A stretch of 64,000 nucleotides of DNA from Chryseobacterium gallinarum (GTDB lineage Bacteria > Bacteroidota > Bacteroidia > Flavobacteriales > Weeksellaceae): positions 1,426,001-1,490,000 of the forward strand of contig NZ_CP009928.1 of assembly GCF_001021975.1 (NCBI RefSeq), in the 5' to 3' direction. The notes beneath the pieces were generated by a model, which saw only the letters and a list, made by a program, of their open reading frames with translations, was not told where the DNA came from and made no database searches. The position numbers were made by a program, and so were the translations under genes. How positions within the stretch are numbered: the stretch's first letter is position 1; each line of letters opens with the position of its first letter. This document shows positions 37,352-46,313 of the stretch, in pieces.

Positions 37352-37873
37352 TTATTTTTCGATAATTACGGTATTGATCGAATTGGGAGCATCAGCACTT
37401 TTTGAAAATACTTCCTTGCTGTTATAAAGAACCTTCGAGACCTGAAATAAGGTAGGACTCATACGATATTGAATTTCCAGGGTATCAACAATCGTATCCG
37501 TCACATTATTTACAGTAGTTCTAAGGGCCAATGTCATTTTGGAATGAAAAGATGTTCCTGTTCCCGGGCTGGCAGGACTTACAGAGTCTAACCTTCTTCT
37601 TTTGGCTCCGGCAATATATTCCATATAAAACAGGGAATCCGAAGTCATTCTAAGGGGAACATTCACCGGGGAAACATCTCTGTTTCCAAACATATCATTT
37701 ACAGAAAATCCACTGTATGATCCTGCTTTTTTACTGTTCAACAGATCCGGATTAGTATTACTTTTCATATAGATATTCAGGATCTGATCAATTCTTTGCA
37801 AAGATTCATCGTCACTTTTACAGCTTAAAAGTGCACATCCTAATATCAGTATTCCAAAAACAATATTTCTCAT
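37352..37873 (-). CDS. Lipoprotein of unknown function
   Basis: 173 residues with a lipoprotein signal (MRNIVFGILILGCALLSC, Cys18) followed by KSDDESLQRIDQI. The rest is a compact, beta-rich domain with no motif that I recognise. It lies alone between serS and asnB on the minus strand. A TATCTTTG box (37880-37887) is only 6 bases before the ATG, so the transcript may have practically no leader. Confidence 0.65.
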   Translation of the reverse strand: MRNIVFGILILGCALLSCKSDDESLQRIDQILNIYMKSNTNPDLLNSKKAGSYSGFSVNDMFGNRDVSPVNVPLRMTSDSLFYMEYIAGAKRRRLDSVSPASPGTGTSFHSKMTLALRTTVNNVTDTIVDTLEIQYRMSPTLFQVSKVLYNSKEVFSKSADAPNSINTVIIEK

Positions 37874-37912
37874 TCACAGCAAAGATAAAATATTAATCTT
37901 TAGGCGCCTTCT

Positions 37913-39817
37913 TTATTTTTCAAAATATTTCTGATACCATAGCTCAAAAGTAACCAGTTGCCATATTTTTACCCAATCATACTCATTTTCGAGATGATTC
38001 CACCATTCATCCATTACTTCCGGCTTGAAAAATTCCCGTTTTTTTAAACTTTCCAAGGCTTCAGTAATGAAGGCCTGCATCTTTTTTTCATTTTTAATAA
38101 AATAATTGAGCGGAAAAGAAAATCCTCTTTTGGACATCTTTAAAATTCCGGAAGGAAGATATTTTTCAGCCACTTTCCGGAGTAAGGGCTTGTTCTGAAC
38201 TCCATTGAACCTAAAGGTTTCGGGTAAAGAAGCGACGTAGTCTATTAAATCATTACTCAGATAAGGATAACGAAATTCCACTCCATATTTCATCGCGCTC
38301 AGATCATCCCGGAAAACATGGTGAGAAGACAGGGAATATTTCATATCATATTCAAAATATCCTTTATAATCCTTGGAATCCGAAAGGTGATATCCTGAAA
38401 GGTCAGTATTTATTTTTTGAAAGATATCATCACTGATAATACGCTTTACCTCACCGGGTGTCATACTTACCTGGCTTTGACGGAAAAAATCAAACATATC
38501 ATCCTGGGAAAAATAATTTTTCACCCTTGCAGAGAATGAATCATTGGTAAAAATCAAATGCCTTATTGCGTTAAAGTTCCTCATGAAAAGCCACTTTTTA
38601 AGCTTCATTGTGTGGGAATAGCCTGCAAAAAGTTCATCGGCACCGTTGCCACTGAGAACGACCTTAAATCCTTTCTCATGAGCATATTTTGCAGCATTAA
38701 TCAAAACTTCAAGGCTGCTGTAAGGTTCTTCAAAGTGTTGTATATTCTCTTTAAGTTCTTCTAAAACTTCTTCATCATTTACGTGGGAGATATCATGGGA
38801 AACTCCAAAATGAGATGCTGCCAGAGAAGCATTCTCTACTTCTTCTTCAGAAAAAGCATAAGAAACAGTATAAGTATTTATATTGCCGTTAAACGGTTTT
38901 GATTTGGAAGCAATCAAAGTGGAATCTATTCCTCCACTCATCATAACAGCAACCGGAACATCAGCATATAGCTGCTCTGAGATGCTTTCAGATAATAATT
39001 CATCTATTTCTTTAACTGCCTCAGCCTCAATAATCTTTTCATCCGTTTTTAGAGACAGATTCCAGAATTTTTCATTGGTTATAGTCTGGTTTGTTAGGTC
39101 TACAATCATTAACGAAGCCGGTTCCAGGGAAAAAATATTGTTAAAACAGGTCTCCGGAGCCAAAGTGGTCTGAAAAAGGAAATTGGTATACACTCCATTC
39201 CAGTTAATTTCAGCCTTTACCAATTCATTCTTTAACAAACCTTTTATTTCTGAAGCCCAGACCAGCCCCTGCCCGCTTCGGTGATAGAATAGAGGTTTCA
39301 TTCCTACCCTGTCTCTTCCCAGAATAATTTTCTGCCGGGCAAGATCTGCAATACAAATGGCAAACATTCCATCCAGCCTGGCAAACATTGAGTTTCCCCA
39401 TTCCTGATACGATTTCAGGATAACTTCAGTATCAGAAGAACTCCTGAACAAGTGGCCCAGTTTTTCAAGCTCCCGCTTTATTTTTTTAAAATTGTAAATT
39501 TCTCCATTGAAAGTGATGATAACCTGTTCATCCTCAGAAAGCATAGGCTGATGCCCTCTTTCAGAAAGATCTATGATAGAAAGCCTGCGAAACCCTAATG
39601 CAATCTCTGAATATTCATCTTTTAAAAGCGGAAACTGCACTTTTACCGGTTCTGTAGAATCATCTCCTGAAAAAGATTGACTCTTTTTTTTATCTTTCTC
39701 ATATAGCCAGAATCCTTCATCATCCGGACCACGATGTCTGATCGCCTGATTCATTTCCACAATATTTTTAGAGGAAATACTTTTATGAAATGAATAATAT
39801 CCGCTGATTCCGCACAT
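37913..39817 (-). CDS. asnB: Glutamine-hydrolysing asparagine synthase
   Basis: 634 residues. The glutaminase domain begins with the nucleophile in MCGISGYYSF (Cys2, unmasked by loss of Met1), followed by IRHRGPDDEGFWL, TFNGEIYNF and SSDTEVILKSYQEWG. The synthase domain has the ATP-pyrophosphatase motif SGGIDS at residues 294-299, and LSGNGADELFAGYSHT. It makes asparagine from aspartate and glutamine. A variable insert of about 30 residues after residue 40 (from KKKSQSFSGD) is typical of the class found in surface polysaccharide loci. It follows a flippase and a glycosyltransferase, so it may modify a sugar or peptide in a surface glycan rather than supply free asparagine. Confidence 0.93.
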   Translation of the reverse strand: MCGISGYYSFHKSISSKNIVEMNQAIRHRGPDDEGFWLYEKDKKKSQSFSGDDSTEPVKVQFPLLKDEYSEIALGFRRLSIIDLSERGHQPMLSEDEQVIITFNGEIYNFKKIKRELEKLGHLFRSSSDTEVILKSYQEWGNSMFARLDGMFAICIADLARQKIILGRDRVGMKPLFYHRSGQGLVWASEIKGLLKNELVKAEINWNGVYTNFLFQTTLAPETCFNNIFSLEPASLMIVDLTNQTITNEKFWNLSLKTDEKIIEAEAVKEIDELLSESISEQLYADVPVAVMMSGGIDSTLIASKSKPFNGNINTYTVSYAFSEEEVENASLAASHFGVSHDISHVNDEEVLEELKENIQHFEEPYSSLEVLINAAKYAHEKGFKVVLSGNGADELFAGYSHTMKLKKWLFMRNFNAIRHLIFTNDSFSARVKNYFSQDDMFDFFRQSQVSMTPGEVKRIISDDIFQKINTDLSGYHLSDSKDYKGYFEYDMKYSLSSHHVFRDDLSAMKYGVEFRYPYLSNDLIDYVASLPETFRFNGVQNKPLLRKVAEKYLPSGILKMSKRGFSFPLNYFIKNEKKMQAFITEALESLKKREFFKPEVMDEWWNHLENEYDWVKIWQLVTFELWYQKYFEK

Positions 39818-39879
39818 AGTAAGACTTAATAGGTTTGTAAAAATAAGGAAATGACTTGGTTCATAAAGACCTTAAGGAG

Positions 39880-41133
39880 TTATTTCCGAAGGAATTTTTC
39901 TTGTAAAATCCTAATTTCTTCTTTTGTGATCATATAGTCTTTCCATTGAAATTCAACTGAACGATAAAACTTCCGGAATAGAAATGCTGCTGAAATCAGA
40001 TAGGAAATCGTTGTGGCAAAGCAGGCTCCCCAAATTCCCCATTCAGGAATCGCTACCCCCGACAAGCCAATAGTCGCCAGCAACCCTGCAATGGATTTGA
40101 TATTCAATATCTTCAGTTCTTTAATCCCAGAAAAATAATATCCCACCATATCACTTACGGCAATGGCAAAAATCCCGGGTGATAAAAAAAGCATAATAAG
40201 TTTTGTATCCCTGAATTCTTTTCCAAAGATCAACTCATAAACCTGTGAAGGAATCATAATAATTCCTGCTATAAACACCAGCATTAAGAGAAAGGTTAAT
40301 TTAAGCGAAGATTTTGTTTTCAGCACAGATTCTTCTCTGCTTTTACTATTGACAACATCAGAATACAGAACGACAGCTATACTGCGTGTAATAGTCCATA
40401 TGGCCTCCGAGAAGGTAACCCCGATAGAAAAAATTCCCACGCTCGAAATACCATCAAAATATTCCAGGAAATAAAAGGAAAGCCTGTAATTAAGGAACTG
40501 GATAAAAGCGCTCAGCTGAGTTTTCCAGCCATACTCAAACATATCCCTGGCTACTACCCCTGAAAATGATATTGCTGAAATTTTACATTTCCTGATAATC
40601 TGAAAGAAACTGGTAAAAAATAATAGGGCAAGACATCCAATCTGCGCCATAAAATAAACAGAAACATCCTTTTGGTTAAAAACATAAACAAGAATACCGA
40701 TGAATATAAGGTGTACCAGCTGCTGCAGAACAGTATAAATATTAAACCTTTTAATGTTCTGAGTCCCGATGAACAGATTAATATTGGTAGATAATAAGGA
40801 CGAAAAAACCGAAATCCCGATAAGATAGATAAGATATTCACTTTGAATGGAGGCAAAACTGAATAAAAAAGGGATCAAAATACCGATCAGCAGAGACCAT
40901 ACATAAGCGTATAATAAAACCTGCTCTATTTTAAACCTTGAAGCAAAATAAGAAGTACTGCTCCCGGAAAATATACTGCTAAAAAAACTTACTGCCGCCA
41001 CGTTGGCAATCACGATAGAAATAGTACCCTTTCCTTCACTGCCCCACATATTGGTAGAATAAATCACCAGTCCGAAACTCAGGATAAGAATCAGAAAACG
41101 GGAGATAAAAGTTTTAATGACAGACAGCTGCAT
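39880..41133 (-). CDS. Polysaccharide flippase (Wzx/MATE-like)
   Basis: 417 residues, almost wholly hydrophobic, with about 12 membrane segments. It begins MQLSVIKTFISRFLILILSF and contains the GSSTSYFAS and SVGIFSIGVTFSEAIWTITRS blocks of the polysaccharide-biosynthesis (Wzx, MviN-like) export family. These proteins move lipid-linked oligosaccharides across the inner membrane. It starts 4 bases after the glycosyltransferase stop and ends 62 bases before asnB. The substrate sugar is unknown; only three genes of a polysaccharide set are here. Confidence 0.82.
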   Translation of the reverse strand: MQLSVIKTFISRFLILILSFGLVIYSTNMWGSEGKGTISIVIANVAAVSFFSSIFSGSSTSYFASRFKIEQVLLYAYVWSLLIGILIPFLFSFASIQSEYLIYLIGISVFSSLLSTNINLFIGTQNIKRFNIYTVLQQLVHLIFIGILVYVFNQKDVSVYFMAQIGCLALLFFTSFFQIIRKCKISAISFSGVVARDMFEYGWKTQLSAFIQFLNYRLSFYFLEYFDGISSVGIFSIGVTFSEAIWTITRSIAVVLYSDVVNSKSREESVLKTKSSLKLTFLLMLVFIAGIIMIPSQVYELIFGKEFRDTKLIMLFLSPGIFAIAVSDMVGYYFSGIKELKILNIKSIAGLLATIGLSGVAIPEWGIWGACFATTISYLISAAFLFRKFYRSVEFQWKDYMITKEEIRILQEKFLRK

Positions 41134-41137
41134 GGGA

Positions 41138-42274
41138 TCAGTTTTTATCTATGGACCTTTTTACAAAATCAACAAAGGAATCACTTATCATTTTCCAATT
41201 GTATCTGTTCATAAACTCTTTTCTTGCATTGGATGCATGTATATCATATAATTCCGGATTTTCAATATAACTGATGATAATATCAGAGATTTGTCCAGCA
41301 TTTCCCGGATCTACAAGATGCCCGAAGGTGAGGCTTCCCATATGTTCCCGGATGCCTTTTAAATTGGAATAAATAACCGGTTTCCCCGCTCCCATAAAAT
41401 AAAACAGCTTTATAGGAAGTGAATGGTGATTTTCAAAATTAAATTCCCGCAGATCAAAACAAATATCTGCTTTGGCAAACGTTTCTGTAAAATGTTCAAA
41501 GGGAACCGGTTTTACTATTTCAATGCCCTCAAAAGCATATTGTGAAAGTAATTTGGAGAAATACAATTCATCACTTTCTTTCCGTGTGGCTCCTACCAGT
41601 AAGATTGTAAGATTAAGCCCGGGAAGTTTCTTCCGGACATTATCTACTGCTTTGAAAAAATTTCCGATCCCTTTATCTTCAGAAATCATGCCCGTATAGC
41701 AAAGTGTGAGGGTATCAGGCTGTAATGTTTTTATACTTTCCTTAATATAACCAGGGTCCGGATAATAAGGCAATATCATCTGTTTTTTAAACCAAAACAA
41801 ATAGGCTAAAGGAAACTTTTTTGTGGTTTCGCCAAAAATAAAATGAGTACTTAAAAATCCTGCATACAGCTGGATCAGGAAGAATTTTACGGCATGGAAT
41901 AGTTTAGACGGATAGGGATACACTTCTAACATCGACATTGCTGGATACCATTCGGTAACGTCATAGATACAGCTTACTTTCCTTTCTTTTACATACCTTT
42001 TTACCGCTACTACTGCTAAAGGTTCGGAGCAGATAATAGTATCAGGTTCAAATAAATAGCATACCTTCCGGAACGTCTCCATTTTTGTTTCTATGCTTTC
42101 ACTCAAAACAGAATAGGCTTCCACTTCAATCCCTTCAATAACCCCCTTATAATCTGCATATAAGCTACAAATCTTAACTTCGAACCCCTGAGCTCTGAGG
42201 GTCTTCGCCTGATGATAGAAGATCCTGTCGTCATCATAGCTGTGGGAAGTGGTTAAGAAAAGTATTTTAGGCAT
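41138..42274 (-). CDS. Glycosyltransferase, probable GT-B fold (GT4-like)
   Basis: 378 residues. The N-terminal half starts MPKILFLTTSHSYDDDRIFYHQAK, a GT-B nucleotide-sugar fold. The C-terminal half has LTLCYTGMISEDKGIGNFFKAV, the GT4 glycine-rich turn, and LPIKLFYFMGAGKPVIYSNL, the sugar-nucleotide-binding EX7E-like region (here the first Glu is less clear). It should transfer a sugar to a lipid-linked or glycan acceptor. A TATCTTTG box (42296-42303) suggests the start of an operon that runs into the flippase and asnB. No hydrophobic span is predicted to be essential. Confidence 0.82.
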   Translation of the reverse strand: MPKILFLTTSHSYDDDRIFYHQAKTLRAQGFEVKICSLYADYKGVIEGIEVEAYSVLSESIETKMETFRKVCYLFEPDTIICSEPLAVVAVKRYVKERKVSCIYDVTEWYPAMSMLEVYPYPSKLFHAVKFFLIQLYAGFLSTHFIFGETTKKFPLAYLFWFKKQMILPYYPDPGYIKESIKTLQPDTLTLCYTGMISEDKGIGNFFKAVDNVRKKLPGLNLTILLVGATRKESDELYFSKLLSQYAFEGIEIVKPVPFEHFTETFAKADICFDLREFNFENHHSLPIKLFYFMGAGKPVIYSNLKGIREHMGSLTFGHLVDPGNAGQISDIIISYIENPELYDIHASNARKEFMNRYNWKMISDSFVDFVKRSIDKN

Positions 42275-42310
42275 TAATTTTTTCTGAGGTTCCTACAAAG
42301 ATACATTAAA

Positions 42311-42339
42311 ACAAAAAAGTGGAAAACACGTTCCACTTT
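42311..42339 (-). terminator. Terminator of the small 162-residue protein gene
   Basis: Stem AAAGTGGAA (42316-42324) / TTCCACTTT (42331-42339), loop AACACG. On the minus strand it is followed by a T-rich run. Confidence 0.8.
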
Positions 42340-42370
42340 ATGATGTATAGCAATCCCTGACGGAGTTTAC

Positions 42371-42859
42371 TTATTTTATTGAAGCTGCCCAGCTCTTCTC
42401 TAATGGAAGAAGAAAGTGGCTTAAAAAGTCCAGATAGGTATTTTTTGAAAAATCAAACACCTGGATATCTTCTGAAAGCTCTCCATTTCTAAGTTTGCTT
42501 TTAAAGTCCATCAGTTTCAGTGTTTTCACTTCTCCGTTCTCCACAAAGCTGGCTTTCATCCTGTCAAAAAGTCCTAATTGATATTCTTCGTCAATTTCCC
42601 TCATCACTTTCCCTAAGGCGTCAATACTACACCCTGAGGCCATCTCTTTTTCTTCATCCACGCATACCACTATAAATTGATTTTTTTCAATTTTAAAAGA
42701 AGAAGAAAGTGGTTTTCCGTGCGCAGCCCACGTAGCCAGGAAGTCAAATAATTTCTCAGTAATGGCTTTTGCCTCTTTTGTTTCAAAAGGCCTTGATGCC
42801 GGATATATAATAACCCGGTAATCATTGGTTTCTACTATATTAGATTCTTCGATTTTCAT
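42371..42859 (-). CDS. Conserved protein of unknown function, often mislabelled 'ABC transporter ATPase'
   Basis: 162 residues, soluble, with no signal peptide. It has no Walker A (GxxGxGKT), so the name 'ABC transporter ATPase' sometimes given to its relatives is not supported by this sequence. The conserved blocks are YRVIIYPASRPFETKEAKAI and LFDFLATWAAHGKPLSSSF, followed by a cysteine pair (IVVCVDEE, ASGCSIDALGK). In flavobacteria such proteins lie beside Fe-S proteins and an MCE gene, as here. A CAAAATTA box on the plus strand (TAATTTTG on minus, 42960-42967) is upstream. Function not recognised. Confidence 0.65.
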   Translation of the reverse strand: MKIEESNIVETNDYRVIIYPASRPFETKEAKAITEKLFDFLATWAAHGKPLSSSFKIEKNQFIVVCVDEEKEMASGCSIDALGKVMREIDEEYQLGLFDRMKASFVENGEVKTLKLMDFKSKLRNGELSEDIQVFDFSKNTYLDFLSHFLLPLEKSWAASIK

Positions 42860-42959
42860 AAAACAAATATTTTATAAGGTCATGATAGTCAACTATCTTC
42901 ATCTATTTGATCATTCAGAATTTTAATAGTGTGTTTTCGTGTCCTTTCAGTTCAAAGAA

Positions 42960-42976
42960 CAAAATTACGTAATTTT
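42960..42976. promoter_or_regulatory. 16-base palindrome overlapping a -7 box
   Basis: AAAATTACGTAATTTT (42961-42976) is a perfect palindrome at the stop codon of the multi-TM gene and overlaps a TAATTTTG box (minus, 42967-42960) that could drive the 162-residue gene. It may be a regulator site or chance in AT-rich DNA. Confidence 0.3.
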
Positions 42977-44101
42977 CGTGAGTTTAAGATTATTGTATTT
43001 TTGACTTAACACATACAACATCATGATGAAAAGCGGAAAAATAAACGGAAAGAAAAAACGTAATGCCGCCGACTGTGGGAAGAAAAAGAATTTAATGTAT
43101 ACATTTACCAGAAACAGGACCGAAATAAGTCTTACCCAGACGTCTTTTGATTTCCAGAAAATTACTGTTATCATGATGGCAACAGAAAGGGTTACTTTTT
43201 TAAAATAAATAATTTTGATGTATATAACCTGTAAATAAGCGTATAGGGTTAAATTCACCGGCTGTGTGGAAATGATAGGCCTCCTGTCTATAAATGAATC
43301 ATAAAAAAGATCTGTCCAGCCCGGATAGTGATAAAACTTCATGATGAATATATACATCAACAGAATGACAACACCTTGTATGACTAGTGAAAAATCAATA
43401 GTCTTTTCATTAAAATAATTTAATAGGAATACAGCTCCAAGGTAAGACAGTGTAAAGGTGGCATAGTCAGGCCGTATAAAAGTAATCCCTAAAAGGAGTA
43501 AAAATATTGTCCATTTACTCCAGTTTTTTAGTAAACCTATCACGAAGATGAGGATAAACTGGAAAATGAACATATCCGGAGTGGAAACCCTGGCCATATA
43601 AGTCATTGGAGGTAACAGCATCGATGCTATTGTCAGCAGAACCGCAAGTCCATATTTTTCGGGAAACAGGATTTTTAAGATATAAAAGATCAGTAATCCT
43701 GAAAAAAAATAGGAGATAAGGCTTACACCCAATACCGACATGGGTGGTGTAAGTCCCAGCTTAAAAAAAAGTGCAATGACAAGAATATAGCCTATTTTTA
43801 TTTGAAAGTAAGGCAGTTGTTCTGTAAAAGACTGAGTATTCTGAGCAAAATACTGCCTCGGAATATCCCAGGGTTTTGTTCCGATAAGGTCTGTATAATG
43901 ATCTGAAGGGGCCTCTTCTTTTATGGTTGAATATGTAATTTCCCGCACTTTATCGGGTGAATCAGGGAATTCCCATGTATATACGCTCCCCAGATATCCC
44001 GGCATATCCCAATCATAGACCCTGTTGTTATAATTCCAATACGTAAGAAAAGCAAGTACGGCGATTATAAACAGGAAGGACATCCTCCATTTTACCTTCA
44101 T
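42965..44101 (-). CDS. Multi-spanning membrane protein, GT-C-like, unknown role
   Basis: 378 residues with about ten hydrophobic segments (for example MSFLFIIAVLAFLTY, IGYILVIALFFKLGL, GLAVLLTIASMLLPPMTYMA). The loop after the first helix (VYDWDMPGYLGSVYTWEFPD) carries acidic residues, as do GT-C lipid-linked glycosyltransferases, and VIFWKSKDVWVRLISVLFLV and RFFFPFIFPLFIMMLYVL follow. GT-C membership is only suggested. It lies between an Fe-S protein gene (12-base gap) and the 162-residue gene, interrupting an arrangement that appears as a block in related genomes as I recall it. Function unknown. Confidence 0.6.
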   Translation of the reverse strand: MKVKWRMSFLFIIAVLAFLTYWNYNNRVYDWDMPGYLGSVYTWEFPDSPDKVREITYSTIKEEAPSDHYTDLIGTKPWDIPRQYFAQNTQSFTEQLPYFQIKIGYILVIALFFKLGLTPPMSVLGVSLISYFFSGLLIFYILKILFPEKYGLAVLLTIASMLLPPMTYMARVSTPDMFIFQFILIFVIGLLKNWSKWTIFLLLLGITFIRPDYATFTLSYLGAVFLLNYFNEKTIDFSLVIQGVVILLMYIFIMKFYHYPGWTDLFYDSFIDRRPIISTQPVNLTLYAYLQVIYIKIIYFKKVTLSVAIMITVIFWKSKDVWVRLISVLFLVNVYIKFFFFPQSAALRFFFPFIFPLFIMMLYVLSQKYNNLKLTKIT

Positions 44102-44113
44102 AGAACAAAAATA

Positions 44114-44899
44114 TTACAAGTCTTCTGCTTCAGCAAGAAGTTCAACAATATCTTTTACGGCAACCTCAGTATTTCTGTTAAAGTGCTTCACGCCATCCGT
44201 CATCATGGTATTGCAGAAAGGACAGCCTGTAGCAATCACTTTAGGTTCAACAGATAAAGCTTCCTCAGTTCTTTCGATATTGATATCTTTATTTCCTTTT
44301 TCGGGTTCTTTGAACATCTGTGCACCTCCTGCTCCGCAGCAAAGACCATTTGTCCTGCAACGCTTCATTTCAACAAGCTCAGCATCCAGTTTTTCAAGTA
44401 AAACCCTTGGTGCTTCATATTCATCATTACCACGTCCCAAATAACATGGATCATGAAAGGTAATTTTCTTTCCTTTGAAAGCTCCGCCTTCAATCTTCAG
44501 CCTTCCTTCTTCCATTAATGATTTAAGGAACTGGGTATGGTGCACTACATCGAAATGCCCTCCCAGGCTTGGGTATTCATTTTTAAGGGTATTGAAACAG
44601 TGCGGACATGCCGTTACAATTTTCTTTACCTCATAGGCATTCAGAACTTCAATGTTCGTAAGCGCCATCATCTGGAAAACAAATTCATTTCCGGCTCTTT
44701 TTGCAGGATCTCCGGTACAGCTTTCTTCCTGTCCCAGGACCGCAAATTCAACCCCTATTTTATTTAATATTTTGCAAAATGCCTTTGTAATTTTTTTCGC
44801 ACGGTCATCAAAACTTCCGGCACATCCAACCCAGAATAAGACTTCCGGAGATTTTCCTTCGGCAGCATATTCTGCCATTGTTTTTATATTGAAATCCAT
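44114..44899 (-). CDS. CCG-domain Fe-S protein (LutA/HdrB-like)
   Basis: 261 residues with two Cys-rich CCG-type modules: LFWVGCAGSFDDR, VTACPHCFNTLKNEYPSLGG in the first half, then HDPCYLGRGNDEYEAP, RTNGLCCGAGGAQMF and ATGCPFCNTMMTDG in the second. Such modules bind [4Fe-4S] clusters in heterodisulfide reductase B, GlpC and LutA. It probably passes electrons with the neighbouring membrane-bound Fe-S protein (77-base gap). A TAATTTTG box at 44905-44912 is 5 bases before the ATG. No flavin-binding domain is present. The electron donor and acceptor are unknown. Confidence 0.85.
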   Translation of the reverse strand: MDFNIKTMAEYAAEGKSPEVLFWVGCAGSFDDRAKKITKAFCKILNKIGVEFAVLGQEESCTGDPAKRAGNEFVFQMMALTNIEVLNAYEVKKIVTACPHCFNTLKNEYPSLGGHFDVVHHTQFLKSLMEEGRLKIEGGAFKGKKITFHDPCYLGRGNDEYEAPRVLLEKLDAELVEMKRCRTNGLCCGAGGAQMFKEPEKGNKDINIERTEEALSVEPKVIATGCPFCNTMMTDGVKHFNRNTEVAVKDIVELLAEAEDL

Positions 44900-44976
44900 T
44901 TCTTCAAAATTAAATAATGTAACAATCTAGCAATATATCAATGTCCCAATTTGAAATTGTTACATTGGTACATGTA

Positions 44977-46305
44977 TTAATCATTTGCCCAGTTCAAACG
45001 GTCTGCTTGATTATATTGCCAAGGAGCGGCATTGTTTTCCACATTCGTCATCATCAGATTCAGTTCCTGCGGAGCAGCAGACTGTTCCATTACCAGGAAT
45101 CTTCTCATCTCAAAAATGATAGAGAGTGGATCAAGCAGCACAGGGCAGGCTTCCGTACAGGCATTACACGTAGTACAAGCCCAAAGTTCTTCTTTTGTAA
45201 TATAATCGTTTAACAGTTTTTTGCCGTCATCAACAAATTTCCCATTTTTATCAATATTTCTGCCCACTTCTTCAAGCCTGTCTCTGGTTTTCATCAGAAT
45301 CAATCTCGGAGAAAGCTTCTTACCTGTAATATTGGCAGGGCATACGGAGGTACATCGTCCACATTCTGTACAGGAATAGGCATTCAGTAATTGTACCTGG
45401 TTCAGATCAAATACATCTTCCGCACCAAATTTAGAGGGAGCAGCATCACCTTCTCCTTCTGCCGGAGCTGCATAAGGGTCTGCATTGGGATCCATCATCA
45501 ATTTAATTTCCTTGGTCACAGAATCAAGATTATTGAATTTGCCTTTTTTATCAAGATTGGCGTACCATGTGCTTGGGAAAGCAAGGATAATATGAAGGTG
45601 TTTGGAATAATAAAGATAATTCATGAAGAAAAGGATTCCTACAAAATGGAACCACCAGGCTCCTTTTTCGGTAAAGTGTAAAAACCCGTCACTGAAATTA
45701 CTGAACAAAGGTCCTAAAACAGTAGAGCTGATAGGAAAGCTTCCAAGCTCCGGTAATACGTTTCTTTGTTGTAAAACCCAGTCTGCGGCATTCATTTTGA
45801 AAAACGCCATCATTAGGGCAAATTCTATAATAAGAATCCAGTTTGCATCATGTTTCGGCCATCCGAACAGCTCTTTCATGGTTAATCTTTTAACCCCGTA
45901 AAAGTTTCTTCTGATGAAAAATATAACAACCCCGATGACTACAAGAAGTGCCAGGATTTCTAATGTTGCCGTAAAGAAGCTGTAGAAGCTGTTCCCAAAA
46001 ACAGAGGCCAGAAAACGGTGAGTTCCGAAAATTCCGTCTACAATGATTTCAACAAGCTCTATGTTAATAATGATAAAACCTACGTACACAAAAACGTGAA
46101 GTATTCCGGCAACAGGACGTTTTACCATTTTGCTTTGTCCCATCGCCACTCTCGCCATGGTACTCCAGCGTTCGGATTTTCTGTCATTTCTGTTGATTTC
46201 ATGGCCCAGCCTGATATTTCTGTATATCTTTTGGAGGCTTTTGGCAAATAAACCAAATCCGGCTACTAATAAAATCAGGAAAATAATGTTATCGATGTAC
46301 TCCAT
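44977..46305 (-). CDS. Membrane-anchored 4Fe-4S dicluster oxidoreductase
   Basis: 442 residues. The N-terminal half has about five membrane segments of the NarI/DsrM type (IIFLILLVAGFGLFAKSL; ILHVFVYVGFIIINIELVE; ILALLVVIGVVIFFIRR). The C-terminal half has a two-cluster ferredoxin domain: CTECGRCTSVCPANITGK near residue 308 and CTTCNACTEACPVLLDPL near residue 372. With the CCG-domain protein just after it, this forms an electron-transfer pair like HdrDE or the GlpC-type quinone modules. It starts 8 bases after the MCE gene, so the three are one operon. What it reduces is not known. Confidence 0.85.
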   Translation of the reverse strand: MEYIDNIIFLILLVAGFGLFAKSLQKIYRNIRLGHEINRNDRKSERWSTMARVAMGQSKMVKRPVAGILHVFVYVGFIIINIELVEIIVDGIFGTHRFLASVFGNSFYSFFTATLEILALLVVIGVVIFFIRRNFYGVKRLTMKELFGWPKHDANWILIIEFALMMAFFKMNAADWVLQQRNVLPELGSFPISSTVLGPLFSNFSDGFLHFTEKGAWWFHFVGILFFMNYLYYSKHLHIILAFPSTWYANLDKKGKFNNLDSVTKEIKLMMDPNADPYAAPAEGEGDAAPSKFGAEDVFDLNQVQLLNAYSCTECGRCTSVCPANITGKKLSPRLILMKTRDRLEEVGRNIDKNGKFVDDGKKLLNDYITKEELWACTTCNACTEACPVLLDPLSIIFEMRRFLVMEQSAAPQELNLMMTNVENNAAPWQYNQADRLNWAND

Positions 46306-46313
46306 AGGGCATA

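Noticed and set aside
42371..42859. Naming the 162-residue protein an ABC transporter ATPase
   Set aside because: No Walker A, signature or Walker B motif is present, so it is reported as a protein of unknown function.
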